Below, in pieces: positions 21,166 through 31,554 of a DNA stretch of 64,000 nucleotides. The notes under the pieces are model-generated. The model saw only the letters and a list, made by a program, of their open reading frames with translations. It was not told where the DNA came from and did not search any database. Within the stretch, counting starts at the first letter, position 1. Each line of letters starts with the position of its first letter. Source of the DNA: Sciurus carolinensis (taxonomy: Eukaryota; Chordata; Mammalia; Rodentia; Sciuridae); assembly GCF_902686445.1 (NCBI RefSeq), contig NC_062218.1, forward strand, positions 136,571,241 through 136,635,240, in the 5' to 3' direction. A program made the translations under genes and the position numbers.

Positions 21166-22039
21166 AAATTCAATAAATATATAGATGTATACCATTTTAC
21201 TTTTAGTATCATTTACTTTTTAAAAAATTCTGTAACAATATGGAAAGAACAAAAAGATAGATTTCAGAAAATTAGTATTTGGAGCATTAACTGCCACTTT
21301 TCTTTTCAGTGAAACTTTTCCAGTTCTTTTTCAATGTATGTAATTTTTACCTTTTTACCCTCAAAACAAAATTATGCATGGAAGCTTTTGTGTTTTTGAT
21401 GGCTGAATAGTGTTCTAGTGTATCAAGTTTTCCTCTTTTCATTTATACGGTTCTTATCTTGGGTCATTTACTGTTTCTAATTTGTTTGGTTGTTGGAAAC
21501 ATCATTATGTTGCATCCCTAAGTTGTGTTATCTACATCTTGTGTGTATACAGTTTTTTTTTTTAAAGAAAAAAACGATAGATATAATAGAATGGCCTGGT
21601 GAAGGGAATGTCTATAGATAGGGCTTTCTGTTCACATTGTCAAGTTGGCCATTGTCAAGTTGGAACATTGTTCCCATCAGCACAGGGCTCTTTTACTCCC
21701 CACCTCCACCAACAGGGGACATGATCCCCCTTATGAATCTTTGCAAAGTTAGTAGATGGAAAATGGGATCTTAGTCCTTAAATCTGCCTTACTCCATCTC
21801 TAGTGAGACGAACCTCTCTCATGTGTTCATTGTTCACGTGTGTTTCTTCTGTTGTTAATGTTATGGTCATTTTAGGTTAATTCAGTAGGATAAAAATAGG
21901 GCTGAAGGTTGTTGTACAAAATAGATTGGGATGGGTCCAAATGCCCTTTCAATTTTATTTTTTGTAGTCCTATCCAAAAGTGTTTGTTTTAAATTGTAGG
22001 CTTGAAATTATATCTAGGTTTAGAATATCTGAACAAAAA
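21166..22039. other. A/T-rich unassigned sequence
   Basis: No long open frame. Stretches such as 21390-21560 (GCATGGAAGCTTTTGTGTTT, CATTATGTTGCATCCCTAAG) may be a very old LINE fragment, but I cannot assign them. Confidence 0.4.
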
Positions 22040-22135
22040 GAGCTCAGAGAGGGCTGTATTCCATCTCCCAGTTTTACAGATGGGAAACGGAGGCACAGTG
22101 AGGTCAAGAGGCATGTCCAAAGTTATAGGGTGTTA
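22040..22135 (-). mobile_element. MIR SINE fragment
   Basis: Antisense MIR core: CTCCCAGTTTTACAGATGGG, GGAGGCACAGTGAGGTCAAG, CATGTCCAAAGTTATAGGG. Confidence 0.7.
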
Positions 22136-22585
22136 TCTTTCTGCTCCGATCTGCCTCTTTCTTTCTTAATCGTATATTATGAAAATATGCTATTTGGAAT
22201 GTTTCGTTCTTTCTGGAAACATCTTCTGTTTTCCCCTCATCTCTGGGCTAGAGAAGGCTGAGATTCCCAGACTGTCAATCTCATAATGTGCCAGATTAAG
22301 AGAAAACCTAATCTAAATGTGAATATACTTGAAGAAGAAATGAAGAATCCTGACTCTAAAAATCCACTGTCATTCTAAATAGACTTAGGAGATGTTGTCA
22401 AGTTTTTGCATATTAAGGATTTGCTTTAATAAACAGATTAAAATCTTTTGTGTATAATTTATGATTTGAATGAACATGGTACTATGAAAGATGTTTAAGT
22501 GTTTGAAAATAATTTCTTAGTAAACCTTTTATATGGCCATTTTGTCTATTCCATTAATTCTCTTAGGAAAATCTCTCATACTGTT
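22136..22585. other. Unique A/T-rich sequence
   Basis: No exon or repeat recognised. It could include conserved sequence, but nothing stands out. Confidence 0.35.
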
Positions 22586-22589
22586 TTGG

Positions 22590-22760
22590 AGGCTAGGTGC
22601 TACAGTAAAAACCCTGGAATTTCAGTGACTTAAACAATGGAAGTGTATTTCTTGCTCACTCTGCATGTCCAGTGGGGACTGAGGAGGACCTCGGCTCTTC
22701 ACAGGCACTATGGACCCCTGCTGTTGGAGGATTTGCCTCTGTGAGATGAAAATTGATATA
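22590..22760 (+). mobile_element. Probable old DNA-transposon fragment
   Basis: The block CAGTAAAAACCCTGGAATTT, CAGTGACTTAAACAATGGAA, TATTTCTTGCTCACTCTGCA resembles the start of a widespread mammalian repeat. The family name is not certain. Confidence 0.4.
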
Positions 22761-22798
22761 GGTAATCACCCACTGATTTTTTTCTTCTCTTTTAAGGC

Positions 22799-23137
22799 AG
22801 AGGTTATTAAATTATGACCTTTGGGCCAAGTCTGACCTACCACCTGTTTTTGTACATTCTGCAAGTAGGAACTTTTTTTTTTTTTTAACATTTTGAAATG
22901 GGTAAAAAAAAAATCAAAACAAAACTAATATGATACATAAACACAATAAGAAATGCAAATTTCAGTGTCTATAAATAAAGTTTTAGGAACATAGATGCAC
23001 CTATGTTATTACAGGTTATCTATAGCAGCTTTGGTGCTACAACAGTGGAATTGCATAGTTGAGACCATGATGGTAAGGCCCACAAATCTAAATATATATC
23101 TGGCCTTTCATGGAAAATGTTTGCTGGCCCTTGTTTC
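22799..23137 (-). mobile_element. hAT-Charlie-type DNA transposon
   Basis: Left end CAGAGGTTATTAAATTATGA and right end GTTTGCTGGCCCTTG correspond to the terminal inverted repeats of the 'gcaaacttttt...gggccagat' family, here reversed. Internal landmarks are ATAAATAAAGTTTTAGGAAC and TGCTACAACAGTGGAATTG. Homopolymer T and A runs at 22873-22886 and 22904-22913 have grown inside it. Confidence 0.75.
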
Positions 23138-23329
23138 AAAGCAGTTACCTGGAAAAGCACACGCGTAATTTTCATGCTCACGTTTTTTTGGCCAAACGTT
23201 TTATTGGTTCTTGCTTAACTTCAAAAGAGATGGAGAAATGCCTAGGAGAAGAATGGGAAATATTTGTTGAATAACAGTGATGATTACCCCATAGGCAGAG
23301 GAAAGGTAAATTCCTACCTAGGATCTGGC

Positions 23330-23640
23330 TGAGATCTCATCCATTCTTAATTAATTGAATCTGAACTAAGGATAATTCATGTAACTGTTTGTCCAAAGCC
23401 TCAATTGCTTATGCTCATTCAGGCCAGCCCTCCTGCAGAATGACTGCAATCGATCTGTGATTATTCTCATAACTGCAATTTACAACTTGATAACAACAGG
23501 CGGAGAAATTTATAAGCAACCCAATGAGCAATTGTAAGAAAAAAAAAATCAATTCTAGTTCTCCAGAGTGCAAGGGGACATTTAATACTGTAAATTGTCT
23601 GATCTCAGCTAGAAAAAGAAACAAGAAAAGCATTTATTTT
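23330..23640. promoter_or_regulatory. Candidate conserved noncoding element (ONECUT-like ATCGAT)
   Basis: Repeat-free, A/T-rich and complex. It contains ATCGAT at 23448-23453 within CTGCAATCGATCTGTGATTA, TAATTAATTGAATCTG at 23348-23363, and GATAACAACAGGCGGAG near 23490. No stable coding frame. Supported by composition only. Confidence 0.4.
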
Positions 23641-24099
23641 TTTATTCACGGCCTCCTTCAGAGTAAGCGCTTTTGACCCTTATTTGGGAACCGCGTTTCC
23701 CCCAACAGTGTGGGAGGAGAGATGGAGAAGTTGCTACTGCTTCCTGACACAGGGTGAACTCCTCTGCACCCCCAGAAAAGAACAGTCTATTCCATTCGTG
23801 CTATGCAAACCATACAGTCAATAAGAAAAGTGAGCAATTTAAAATAATGACGGCCGGGATGCTGGGTTCAGATCCCCCCACTCGCCTTGAGCCAGAGGCG
23901 CATGCGTGCTCAGCCTTCCTCCTTGGATTTCTGCCACCGATGATACTGGGATGTTCAACACCGCAGGAGCAGCTGGGGCGTGCCCTACCCCGGCCACTTT
24001 CTGCTCCTTGGACACCCTAGACGGTGAGCGCAGGAATCTGCCCAGCAATTCCACCGGGTCAGCCTCTCTCCTAGCTGTTCAAGCTGTTTTCAACTCACT
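23641..24099. other. Unique sequence with a higher-CpG patch
   Basis: CpG dinucleotides are more frequent here than in the surroundings (for example around 23640-23700 and 23850-24010). An NRF1-like palindrome is listed separately. Overlapping open frames at 23754-24020, 23839-24054 and 23906-24145 contradict one another. No exon called. Confidence 0.4.
23898..23907. promoter_or_regulatory. Candidate NRF1 site
   Basis: GCGCATGCGT matches nine of ten positions of the palindromic NRF1 core GCGCATGCGC. It is a single site without a CpG island around it. Confidence 0.35.
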
Positions 24100-24460
24100 C
24101 TGCTACAAATTACAGTTCCTCTCATTTAAAAAAATCTCCAGATAGTTCTTGTGCTATTGTGCACCACAATTATTCGTAATGAATCATCCCCAGAGGGTAT
24201 GTCTTCATGAAGTCTTTTCTACTTCTTTCTGGTTCTGGCAACTGAGTAATCAGAGTATATAAGAGCCCTTGTTCCCTGCCATAAAATAAGTTTATAGAGA
24301 TATAATTAGCAAGAGTATTATCTTCATTTGGACTTCGCCGTGCTAAATGTCCTATAAGGGTTGTTTATGAGGCGATATGAATGGTTATGGTATTAATAAC
24401 GTGATTAGCAAGAAGTATCAATATTTCCCACCACTTACTCCTCCTAATGAGGTTGCAAGA
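24100..24460. promoter_or_regulatory. Candidate conserved noncoding element
   Basis: A repeat-free, A/T-rich block with homeodomain-like CACAATTATTCGTAATGAAT near 24165-24184, a TATATAAG TATA-like string at 24256-24263, TATAATTAGC near 24301 and GTATTAATAACGTGATTAGC near 24390. Composition suggests an enhancer. The TATA-like string alone is not evidence of a promoter. Confidence 0.4.
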
Positions 24461-24882
24461 GTAGTTTTGGGGTGGGGATGAGCTGGTGGATTTATAGAAA
24501 GCTGTAAGGAAGCACTTAGGAAGCATTAAAAGGAATTTGGTAATCCCGAAATGCAGGGCCCTTGCCCTTTGAGTTAGTAGCTCAGGGTCGGTCTCCATGT
24601 ACAAGTCCTAGAGGCCCAGGACATGCTGTTCTCTTTGAGATGTCTTTGCAAAACTCCTTCCAGGACCCCAGCTCTCTGGCGACTTCCTCCTGGAAGTACT
24701 CAGTACTCATTGATTTCAGTGTCTTTTATCCTGCTGGGGCAGAATAGGCTTGCGTCCCTTCACTCTGAGGGTCCCATCCCTGCGTTTTCCAGCACTTTGG
24801 CAGGTCCTGAACATCTTGTAGATGCCTGGAGACTTACAGGGAGGAGAATTGGGGAGGCTTAGACACCATTTGGTCCCGTTGG
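24461..24882. other. Unique sequence, no gene seen
   Basis: Nothing recognised. Confidence 0.4.
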
Positions 24883-24985
24883 CCACTTTACTGATGGGCA
24901 AGGTGAGGCTCTGACAGGTGGTCTGTTTTGCCAGAATCCCCTGTGGTGAGAGGCAGAGCCAAGGATGTAGCTAATCTCCCCCAGG
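24883..24985 (-). mobile_element. MIR SINE fragment
   Basis: Antisense MIR: CACTTTACTGATGGGCAAGG, GTGAGGCTCTGACAGGTGG, GTGAGAGGCAGAGCCAAGGA. Confidence 0.65.
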
Positions 24986-25194
24986 TCCTAGGTCTGGTTT
25001 TTTAATTGATAGATAGGGTGGGAGTAGAGGCACCAAGGCCCAGGCAGCAGGTGGCTCAAACCATGTCCCAGAGTCTCAGATGTTCCTTCTGAGAAAGGTT
25101 TTCATGGGTTCCATAGTTAGATGTGGGGTACAGGGGGTGGGTGGGAAGAGCAGTAGGATTGGCAGGGCCAGCATCAGGTGCCAGATCTCTTAAG

Positions 25195-25260
25195 TTTGGC
25201 CAGGCCTGAGCCTCAGTTTCTTCCTCTGGGAAGCTGGGATGACTTTCTGTCTCGATGGCC
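25195..25260 (+). mobile_element. MIR SINE fragment
   Basis: GAGCCTCAGTTTCTTCCTCT then GGGAAGCTGGGATGAC matches the 3' part of MIR. Confidence 0.45.
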
Positions 25261-25749
25261 TCCCTGTGTGCTGTGTGAATCATGTGGAAGACTCCTGAGA
25301 AAGGGCTTGTGTATCTGTACTTCCCTCCCTCACCTAGACGGGGCAGGCTGCGGATGGAGGGGGAGTGAGTATGGTGAGCACGCCCTCTCCCAGTCTGTCC
25401 CCTTGGATGGCAATGGTGACTTCTACTTCCTCCATGAGGTGGATGGCTCTTCCAGCCCAGGTTCTAGCCACGCTGTGTGTTGTGTGGTTGGCTCCTGTGC
25501 CTGATGCATCCTCCTGATCTGTGCCTGAGAAGCCTGTTCATTAGGTGATTAGCTTATCACCATACGGCTCCAGACCTCTGCCTTTTGGATCCTTTTGCCT
25601 CCCCTTGGGAATTCAAGCCTGAGCACAAAATGAAAACCCAAAGTTGCTGATTAAGGCTCTTGATAGATTCCTGAGCCTATTTGTCCACAGAGTTGGGCAA
25701 ATGCTTGTTGATCTGGTCACTGGGGACTGCATGGCAGAGAAGCTTCCTC
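25261..25749. other. Unique sequence, no gene seen
   Basis: Nothing recognised. Confidence 0.4.
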
Positions 25750-26160
25750 AGAGTGATGTAGGACAGAAAAGACACCAGAGCAATTTTCAGGAACCAGGTT
25801 TATTGGTTGCAGGGTCCAGAGGGGCTATCACCTAAAAAAATTCTCTGGACCTTGAGTCAGGAAATTCTTTGAACTTTATACCAGTGGGAGGAGGGGTTTG
25901 AAGGTTTACGTGACAAGTGTTTTTTGTCCCATATTTTTAGATTAATCAGAGGTTTTACAAGTTTTATCCCCAAAGTAGAGGTAATATCAACCAGTCTATG
26001 GCCCAACTTAGCTTTTGTAAGACTGAGAAACTTAGTCCTCACAAAAAAATAGGAAGTCCTATCCCACTTTGAGTTTTTTTGCTGAATTTTTTTCTGATAC
26101 TCTGTTATAAAGTTTTCGGACAAGAAGAAATTATATGTTACAAATATGGTGGGGGTTTCC
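25750..26160 (-). mobile_element. Possible unclassified retroviral LTR, antisense
   Basis: On the minus strand a TATAAAG box (complement of 25874-25880) is followed about 70 bp later by AATAAA (complement of 25799-25804), then a C/T-rich segment. The spacing and order fit the U3-R-U5 layout of an LTR. I could not match it to a family and did not find clean TG...CA ends or a target duplication. A minus-strand frame at 25857-26162 is not recognised. Confidence 0.35.
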
Positions 26161-27522
26161 ACTTAATTATGTATGGTAAGGGTCTTCTGGGTGCTGGGTG
26201 GGGGGTGTCTCTGGTCTGCTTCAAGAATACCTCAGAAAGCAGACCTGGGCCCACCCCAGCTATCCCTGCTGAGGATTCTGCCCTCCACAGGATCTCATTC
26301 AAGGCCTCTCGGGGAGTCTTGAACCAGGGTGGGTTGCTGGTCCCTTCTCATCACAAAGGTGCTCTAATGCCTGGAGCAGAGGCTGTGAAGGTGGGGGAAG
26401 GATGGCTGGCTCCCTGGAGCAAGTTCTGGACCTCTGGGAAGGCCTTTGACCTCAGGTCTGGCTTTAAGGCCCTTCTTTTGAAGACCTTTGGGAGTTGACA
26501 GTTTGGGCTCTTTTCTAACCCTCTGGGGTCAGCAGGGATGGCAGACCCTTTGCCCTTTCTCCTCTTCCCTTGACAACACCAGGAAAATAGCTGCCAGCTT
26601 GTGAAGACTGTCCAGGTCCTCTCTGTACTCACCGTGGTGGACACAGTAGTTGCTGAATAAACCAATGTGAGAGGAGGGCACATGGAGGAGAGGCTTGGGT
26701 TTTGCTGTTAGAAACAACCAAAAATTTTTTAATCTTTTCTTGGAGGAAAGTGTGACTCCTTCTGAATATCCGGGGATAAGATGGCATATTTCGGAGGTCT
26801 TGGAGGAGTGGTTTGTGGGAGAAGCACATGGCCTGGGTAAGCCCTTCTATGCTTTAGGCCACTTGTCCCTTTGACGTCAATACTGCCTGTTTGCTGTTAT
26901 ATGTCTCTTCTTAGCCCCACTCAGATTCTATTACGGCAGCATAAATTGAGTTACAGCATTGAAAGCTCTTTGTTTAGTGAACCAAGCACTTTGTATTAGT
27001 TACTACATCTGTCTTGTTATTTTGCATCATCTTTGCCGGGAGCCTGCATGCGTGTCCTCGAGGAGGATGCTGTAAAGACTAAGTGATTTATGAAATCTAT
27101 TTTGTTCTTTTGGTTATGCTTAAATGGGATAAACAGTGGTGTTGGGGCTCCAGCATTTGCAGGGGAAGAGGACGGATGGTCCAATGTCCCTGTTGGTCCT
27201 GGAGGATCATGGTGCCAGTGGTACCCAGTACACAACTGGCCAAGGGTGCTGCTGGGGTTTCTGTATACTAGAAACTGCTGTGAACAGTTAACAAATAGGG
27301 CCCAGCTTAGATGCAAGGATATGAGGTTATTAAGATGGCCAATTCTTTGTATGGTTTAAAAAATAGCACTTTTCCCCCATTATAGAAGTAATACGTTTTA
27401 TATTGTGGAAAATTTGTAAGATAGAGACATAGTGTGGTTGAAAAACAAATTCCAAACCCCAGCACTGAGGATGAAATGCTACTAGCACTTCATTGTGCTA
27501 CTTTTGATTCTCCCAATCATGA
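26161..27522. other. Unique sequence, no gene seen
   Basis: A palindromic CRE is listed separately. The frame at 26079-26498 (139 aa, starting just upstream) has no recognisable product. The stretch at 27365-27480 (ATTATAGAAGTAATACGTTT) may be an old dispersed repeat. Confidence 0.4.
26871..26880. promoter_or_regulatory. Full palindromic CRE
   Basis: TTGACGTCAA includes the perfect CREB/ATF octamer TGACGTCA at 26872-26879. CpG-containing full sites are rare in CpG-depleted mammalian DNA. It stands alone, with no promoter context. Confidence 0.45.
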
Positions 27523-27544
27523 GTGTGTGTGTGTGTGTGTGTGT
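27523..27544 (+). repeat. (GT)11 microsatellite
   Basis: Eleven uninterrupted GT units, likely polymorphic. Confidence 0.95.
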
Positions 27545-27925
27545 ATTCCTACACATGTGTACTTATAATTTTCACAAGAAAGAGCCATGGTGTCTCTTGT
27601 TCCCCAGGAGGCTTACTGACCCATCAGCTTGCAGAGAGCCTTTCTTGCTCCCTGAAGACTGAAGACTGACCACGTGACATCCCTGCACGGGGAGGAGTTC
27701 CATGCAGCCATTAGTTAGGAATCACGGTGGTCTACCTCTAGCTTTCCTCAGTGGTTTGGTCACTCAGGAGATACCGGGCTGTTCTGAGTCCTGTGTCTCT
27801 TTCCTGCCTAAGTGTCTGTGTGGCTGTTCTCTAAGATTTTAGGCAAATCATGATTTTTGAGACCTGCAGGACCCCTGTTATGCCCAGGCCTTCTGCTCTG
27901 GCCTTTGCCCCCAAACTTTGGGGCT
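27545..27925. other. Unique sequence, no gene seen
   Basis: Nothing recognised. Confidence 0.4.
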
Positions 27926-28135
27926 TGTGGCAGGTTGAATAGGTGTCTCCCCATCCAAAGATATGTCTATATTCCTGCCCCCTGTAAATGTTATTTGATG
28001 GTCTTTTTCTGCTTAAGGATGGCCCTGGGAAGGTGTGTGACCAGCCTTGTACATGACACGCAGTATTAGGGGTGAGAAGGTGGAAGGAAACTGGTGGGCC
28101 TCAGGCCTTTTCTTCCTGTGAAGGAAAAAAATAAA
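27926..28135 (+). mobile_element. MLT-type LTR fragment
   Basis: Starts GTGGCAGGTTGAATAGGTGT, then CCAAAGATATGTCTATATTC and CTGTAAATGTTATTTG, the same opening as the fuller copy at 29006-29465. It then diverges, ending near an AATAAA at about 28129. Confidence 0.55.
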
Positions 28136-28904
28136 CTTGGGTGTCGTCTTCCTGGCCTAGAGACTTGAGATTTCTACTCTTCATCATTCACAAGTGATGT
28201 CAAAGGATCTCCAACTTGGTGCTGATATGAAAGAATATTTGCTCAATGTCCGCTTTCCAGTTTCTCAGCAAGATCAATCCTCCTGTCAGAAATAGTCATC
28301 CTGAGACTGTATCTGTATCGAAATCAGCTGACCTCAGGGGCAGTATGGGGGGGAGCAAGGGTTTCTTGGGTGGGGCTTGACTCTGTAGTCAATATTCTTT
28401 GACCTCCGAGCTCACCCTGGCTTTGTTCAGTTGATCCTCCTGCTGCTGTCACGAAACCTGTCCTTGAACATGGCTGAGCGATTCATTACCTGTCAGAGGC
28501 AGCCAGGTGTGTCTACACATGGCCATGCTGGGGGCTCCTCTAGTTGGCTTAGTAATTAAAAGCAAACAAAGCCTGGATGGAGCCCTACTGGTGTTGCTGG
28601 GAGCCCTGAGGCGGAAACAATTGAGAGAACAGCCAGGTGCTCCGGCCAAGAGGGTGCAGCCTCCTGAGAGGTGACAGAGAGAGTTGTGAATCCCCAGAGT
28701 CAGGGACAAATGGCTCCATTCGAGGCTATCTTGTTGGACCCACGAAATTCCTACTCTCATCTGAGCCCAGGGGTGGAACTGTTATCGAGCATGCAGTTGG
28801 ACTTTCTGTGGTGAGAGAGACAGAGGGCAAGGCCTGTTCTATCTCTGCCTTGCTGGGCCCCTTTATTGAAATCAAAGTGGGTGTTGGTGGCATCCTGAGG
28901 ACAA
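28136..28904. other. Unique sequence, no gene seen
   Basis: Lies between two LTR copies of one family but shows no retroviral internal sequence. Frames at 28449-28760 and 28637-28909 are on opposite strands and overlap. Confidence 0.4.
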
Positions 28905-28995
28905 ACTGAGTTTTAGTTATTAAGTAAGTGGTAGAGCTGCAATTCAAACCCGAGCTTCCTGACTCCTAAGCTGTGCTGTGCTCTCTTATCCATAT
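28905..28995 (-). mobile_element. MIR SINE fragment
   Basis: Antisense MIR: AAGTAAGTGGTAGAGCTGCA, ATTCAAACCCGAGCTTCCTG, AAGCTGTGCTGTGCTCTC. Confidence 0.7.
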
Positions 28996-29005
28996 CTGGG
29001 GGTGT

Positions 29006-29465
29006 GCGATAGGTTGAATGGGTGCTCCCCTGTCCAAAGATATGCCTATATTCCTGCACCCTGTGAATGTTACCCTATCTGGAAAAAAGAAAAAAAAAAA
29101 AGGTCTTTGCAGACATAATTAAAGATCTTGAGATGGAATGATCACCCTGGATTACCCAAGTGGGCCCTAACACCAATGACAAATGTCTTTACTAGAAGAG
29201 AAAGGTCAAGGGGGACTCGAGACAGAGAGAAGAGACAGAAGAGGTGGCATTGTGACCAGAGTCAGAGACTGGAGAGAGGTGACCACAAGTTGAGGAAGTC
29301 TGACAGTTGCTGGAGGCCGCAAGAGGCAAGGGATGGATTCTTCTTAGAGTCCCTGACCTTCTCTGTAGGATTTTGGACTTCTGGGCTACAGAACTGTGAG
29401 AGATTAATTTTCTGTTGTTATGAGGTACTCAGTTTGCTACCACAGCCACAGGAAATCAATATTGC
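29006..29465 (+). mobile_element. MLT-type (ERVL-MaLR) LTR
   Basis: Landmarks in order: GATAGGTTGAATGGGTGCTC, CCCTGTGAATGTTACCCTAT, GGTCTTTGCAGACATAATTA, AAGATCTTGAGATGGAATGA, TGGATTACCCAAGTGGGCCC, GGATTTTGGACTTCTGGGCT, AACTGTGAGAGATTAATTTT. An A-rich run at 29083-29101 has grown inside it. Confidence 0.8.
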
Positions 29466-30149
29466 AGGGCTCAGTTTATGCCAGAAACTGGGGATTTAAA
29501 GTCCCTTTGCAACCACTGAGGCATCATTTTGCATATTAGAGGTCCCTGTTGCTGTGGCCTGGGTGTGGCCTTGGGGCGCCGTCCGAGTCCATCCCTCTAG
29601 GCCTCTCATGACATTGCAAGCTGCCATAGTCTCAGTGTCCTTCTCGTGTACCCCAGGGTCCCCGGCCACAGGGCCCAGTGAAAGCTGACCTGACGTTGCC
29701 TACATTTTTTATGAATGGATTTTGCTCAGCTTGGAGGTTGCCTGCCTTTTGCCTGGAGGTGGTGGCAGGAGCCTGGTGCTGTTTGGGGCAGCCTCACCCA
29801 CAGTTGACCTCACAGGAAGGTTATAAATAGCAGCCAGGGATGGGTTCTGAGTGCCTCGAAGTGGAAGCACAATCACTTGATGACAGGTGAGCACAGGGGA
29901 GACAGCGTAACACTGGGGCCGTCGCTTCTCCTCCGCTCTGACGGTAATCAGAACAGGCAGATGTCTCCAACAGCTGGGGCTAATGGGCTGTCAGACAGGG
30001 CTCAGCCAGCCTGGGACATCCGTGCTCCCTGGCATGGGTCCAGGCCAGACTGTGGGCGCTCAAGCATGGAGCCATGGGAGGGATGGACTTGGTACTTACT
30101 TGTGGAGGCCATGCCCCTCCGTGCCCAGTAAAGACTCACCAGAAATGAG
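29466..30149. other. Unique sequence, no gene seen
   Basis: Nothing recognised. Several short frames only. Confidence 0.4.
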
Positions 30150-30330
30150 AGTCTGTTACACTTGTCCTGGACAGCTTTATTTTTTTCATTTATGGGAAAT
30201 GGTCATTTGAATTATTGATGAGAGATTAAAACTAAGCTAATTCAATTCAATTTCTCCGATAGATAAAACTATTTATAATTAACCTAGAAGCAAAGGTCAA
30301 CACAGTGGTAAATGGCTGTGAGGGCAGGGG
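30150..30330. promoter_or_regulatory. Candidate conserved noncoding element
   Basis: Repeat-free A/T-rich block with TTTGAATTATTGATGAGAGA, AACTAAGCTAATTCAATTC and CTATTTATAATTAACCTAG. No open frame. Composition only. Confidence 0.35.
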
Positions 30331-30544
30331 AATTGCAATGAGGAGCTAGTTTGTGTTAAGGTAGAAATTATAGAAGAACCTTCTTGAGAAGCACTTGGAA
30401 ATGAATGTGTGAGTGGATACCAAAACTGGGTGCCACACAAAAGAACATCTCAGCCTTGGAATTTTTTGAGTAAAGCATTGGTAGGGCTTGTTTCTTGAAT
30501 TGGTGTCCCTTCTAGGACATGTGTGCTCCTAAGTGGAACTACAG

Positions 30545-30640
30545 CAGTGGGGCAGGGAGACCTGAGACCTGGTTTTGACTCCTGAGTCCCTGTGTGAGAC
30601 AGGCAAGGCACTGAGTTCCAGAGTGACTCAGTGTCTTTGT
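30545..30640 (+). mobile_element. MIR SINE fragment
   Basis: GACCTGAGACCTGGTTTTGA, then a shortened central part and GACTCAGTGTCTTTGTGAGA, in MIR order. Confidence 0.5.
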
Positions 30641-31194
30641 GAGAGGAGGAGAGGGGGGCAACCCCCAAACCCTTCCATCTTTGCCACCCAGACTCTTGCT
30701 CTGTGGTTGTCATGAGTGATTCCAGGCCATGGTAAGAAAGGGCTGGCTGGCACCTGGACTGCCCCTGTCTTTCCACTCTCAGCCACCCCTGAAGGTGAGA
30801 CAAGCGTGTTCCTCAATCTGCCTGCCAGTGGAGTCAGGTCTTGGTAGGAGTCCTGGACTCAAGTACCATTTGGTGATAGGGTAAAGGACTCAGAAATTTA
30901 GCAAGGCAGGAATGGTTTTCCTAGAACATGCCTACCTTTGCCTGTCCCCAGTTCCAAGTCTACCAGCATGCTTTGGGCAGAAAAAGCCAGGCTTGGTTAC
31001 TCTGGCAATGACTATCCTGGGGAAGAGCTGACATACAGTGGGTGTTTCCAGCGTGTCACAGAAAGGAACAGGCCTTCTTTGCCCTGAGCCTTTTTGCTTC
31101 TCTGATGGAGATGAGTGATGAATTGCCTCTTGTTTAATGGTGGTAAAACATATTCAGGTATTGTGAGATTTTGAAATATATATTTACTCTTTGC
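30641..31194. other. Unique sequence, no gene seen
   Basis: Nothing recognised. Confidence 0.4.
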
Positions 31195-31545
31195 TGTAGT
31201 TTGGATCTGAAATGTTCCCCAAAGGTCCATGATACCCTGTCCATGGCACTTTAGGAAGAACCTTTAGGAGGAGGGACCTAGTGGAACAAAGGTAGGTCAT
31301 TGGGGATGCGACCTTGAAGAGGATGCTGGGACCTGGGTCCCTTCCTGGCCACCATGAGGTGAGCAGGCCTCCTCTGCTACACACTCCCACCATGATGTAC
31401 TACATTCCTACGGGCCCGAAGGAATGCAATGGGGTTGTGCAGCCATGGACTCAAACTTCTGTAAACGTGAACCCAACTGATCCTTTCCTCTTTTCAAGTT
31501 GATTATCTCAGGTCCTTTTTCACAGTGACAGAAAGCTGAACAACA
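31195..31545 (+). mobile_element. MaLR-type LTR, TG...CA ends
   Basis: Starts TGTAGTTTGGATCTGAAATG, runs through GTTCCCCAAAGGTCCATGAT, GGAGGAGGGACCTAGTGGAA, TTCCTGGCCACCATGAGGTG, CATGGACTCAAACTTCTGTA and ends TTGATTATCTCAGGTC...GCTGAACAACA. A solo LTR of the rodent MT/ORR1-like kind, directly followed by an ERVL-type LTR. Confidence 0.75.
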
Positions 31546-31554
31546 CGCTTTTCA

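Noticed and set aside
24256..24263. TATATAAG as a core promoter
   Set aside because: A lone TATA-like string in A/T-rich sequence without initiator, GC box or downstream exon.
28136..28904. Internal region of a provirus between two LTRs
   Set aside because: No primer-binding site, polypurine tract or retroviral protein sequence was recognised between the copies.
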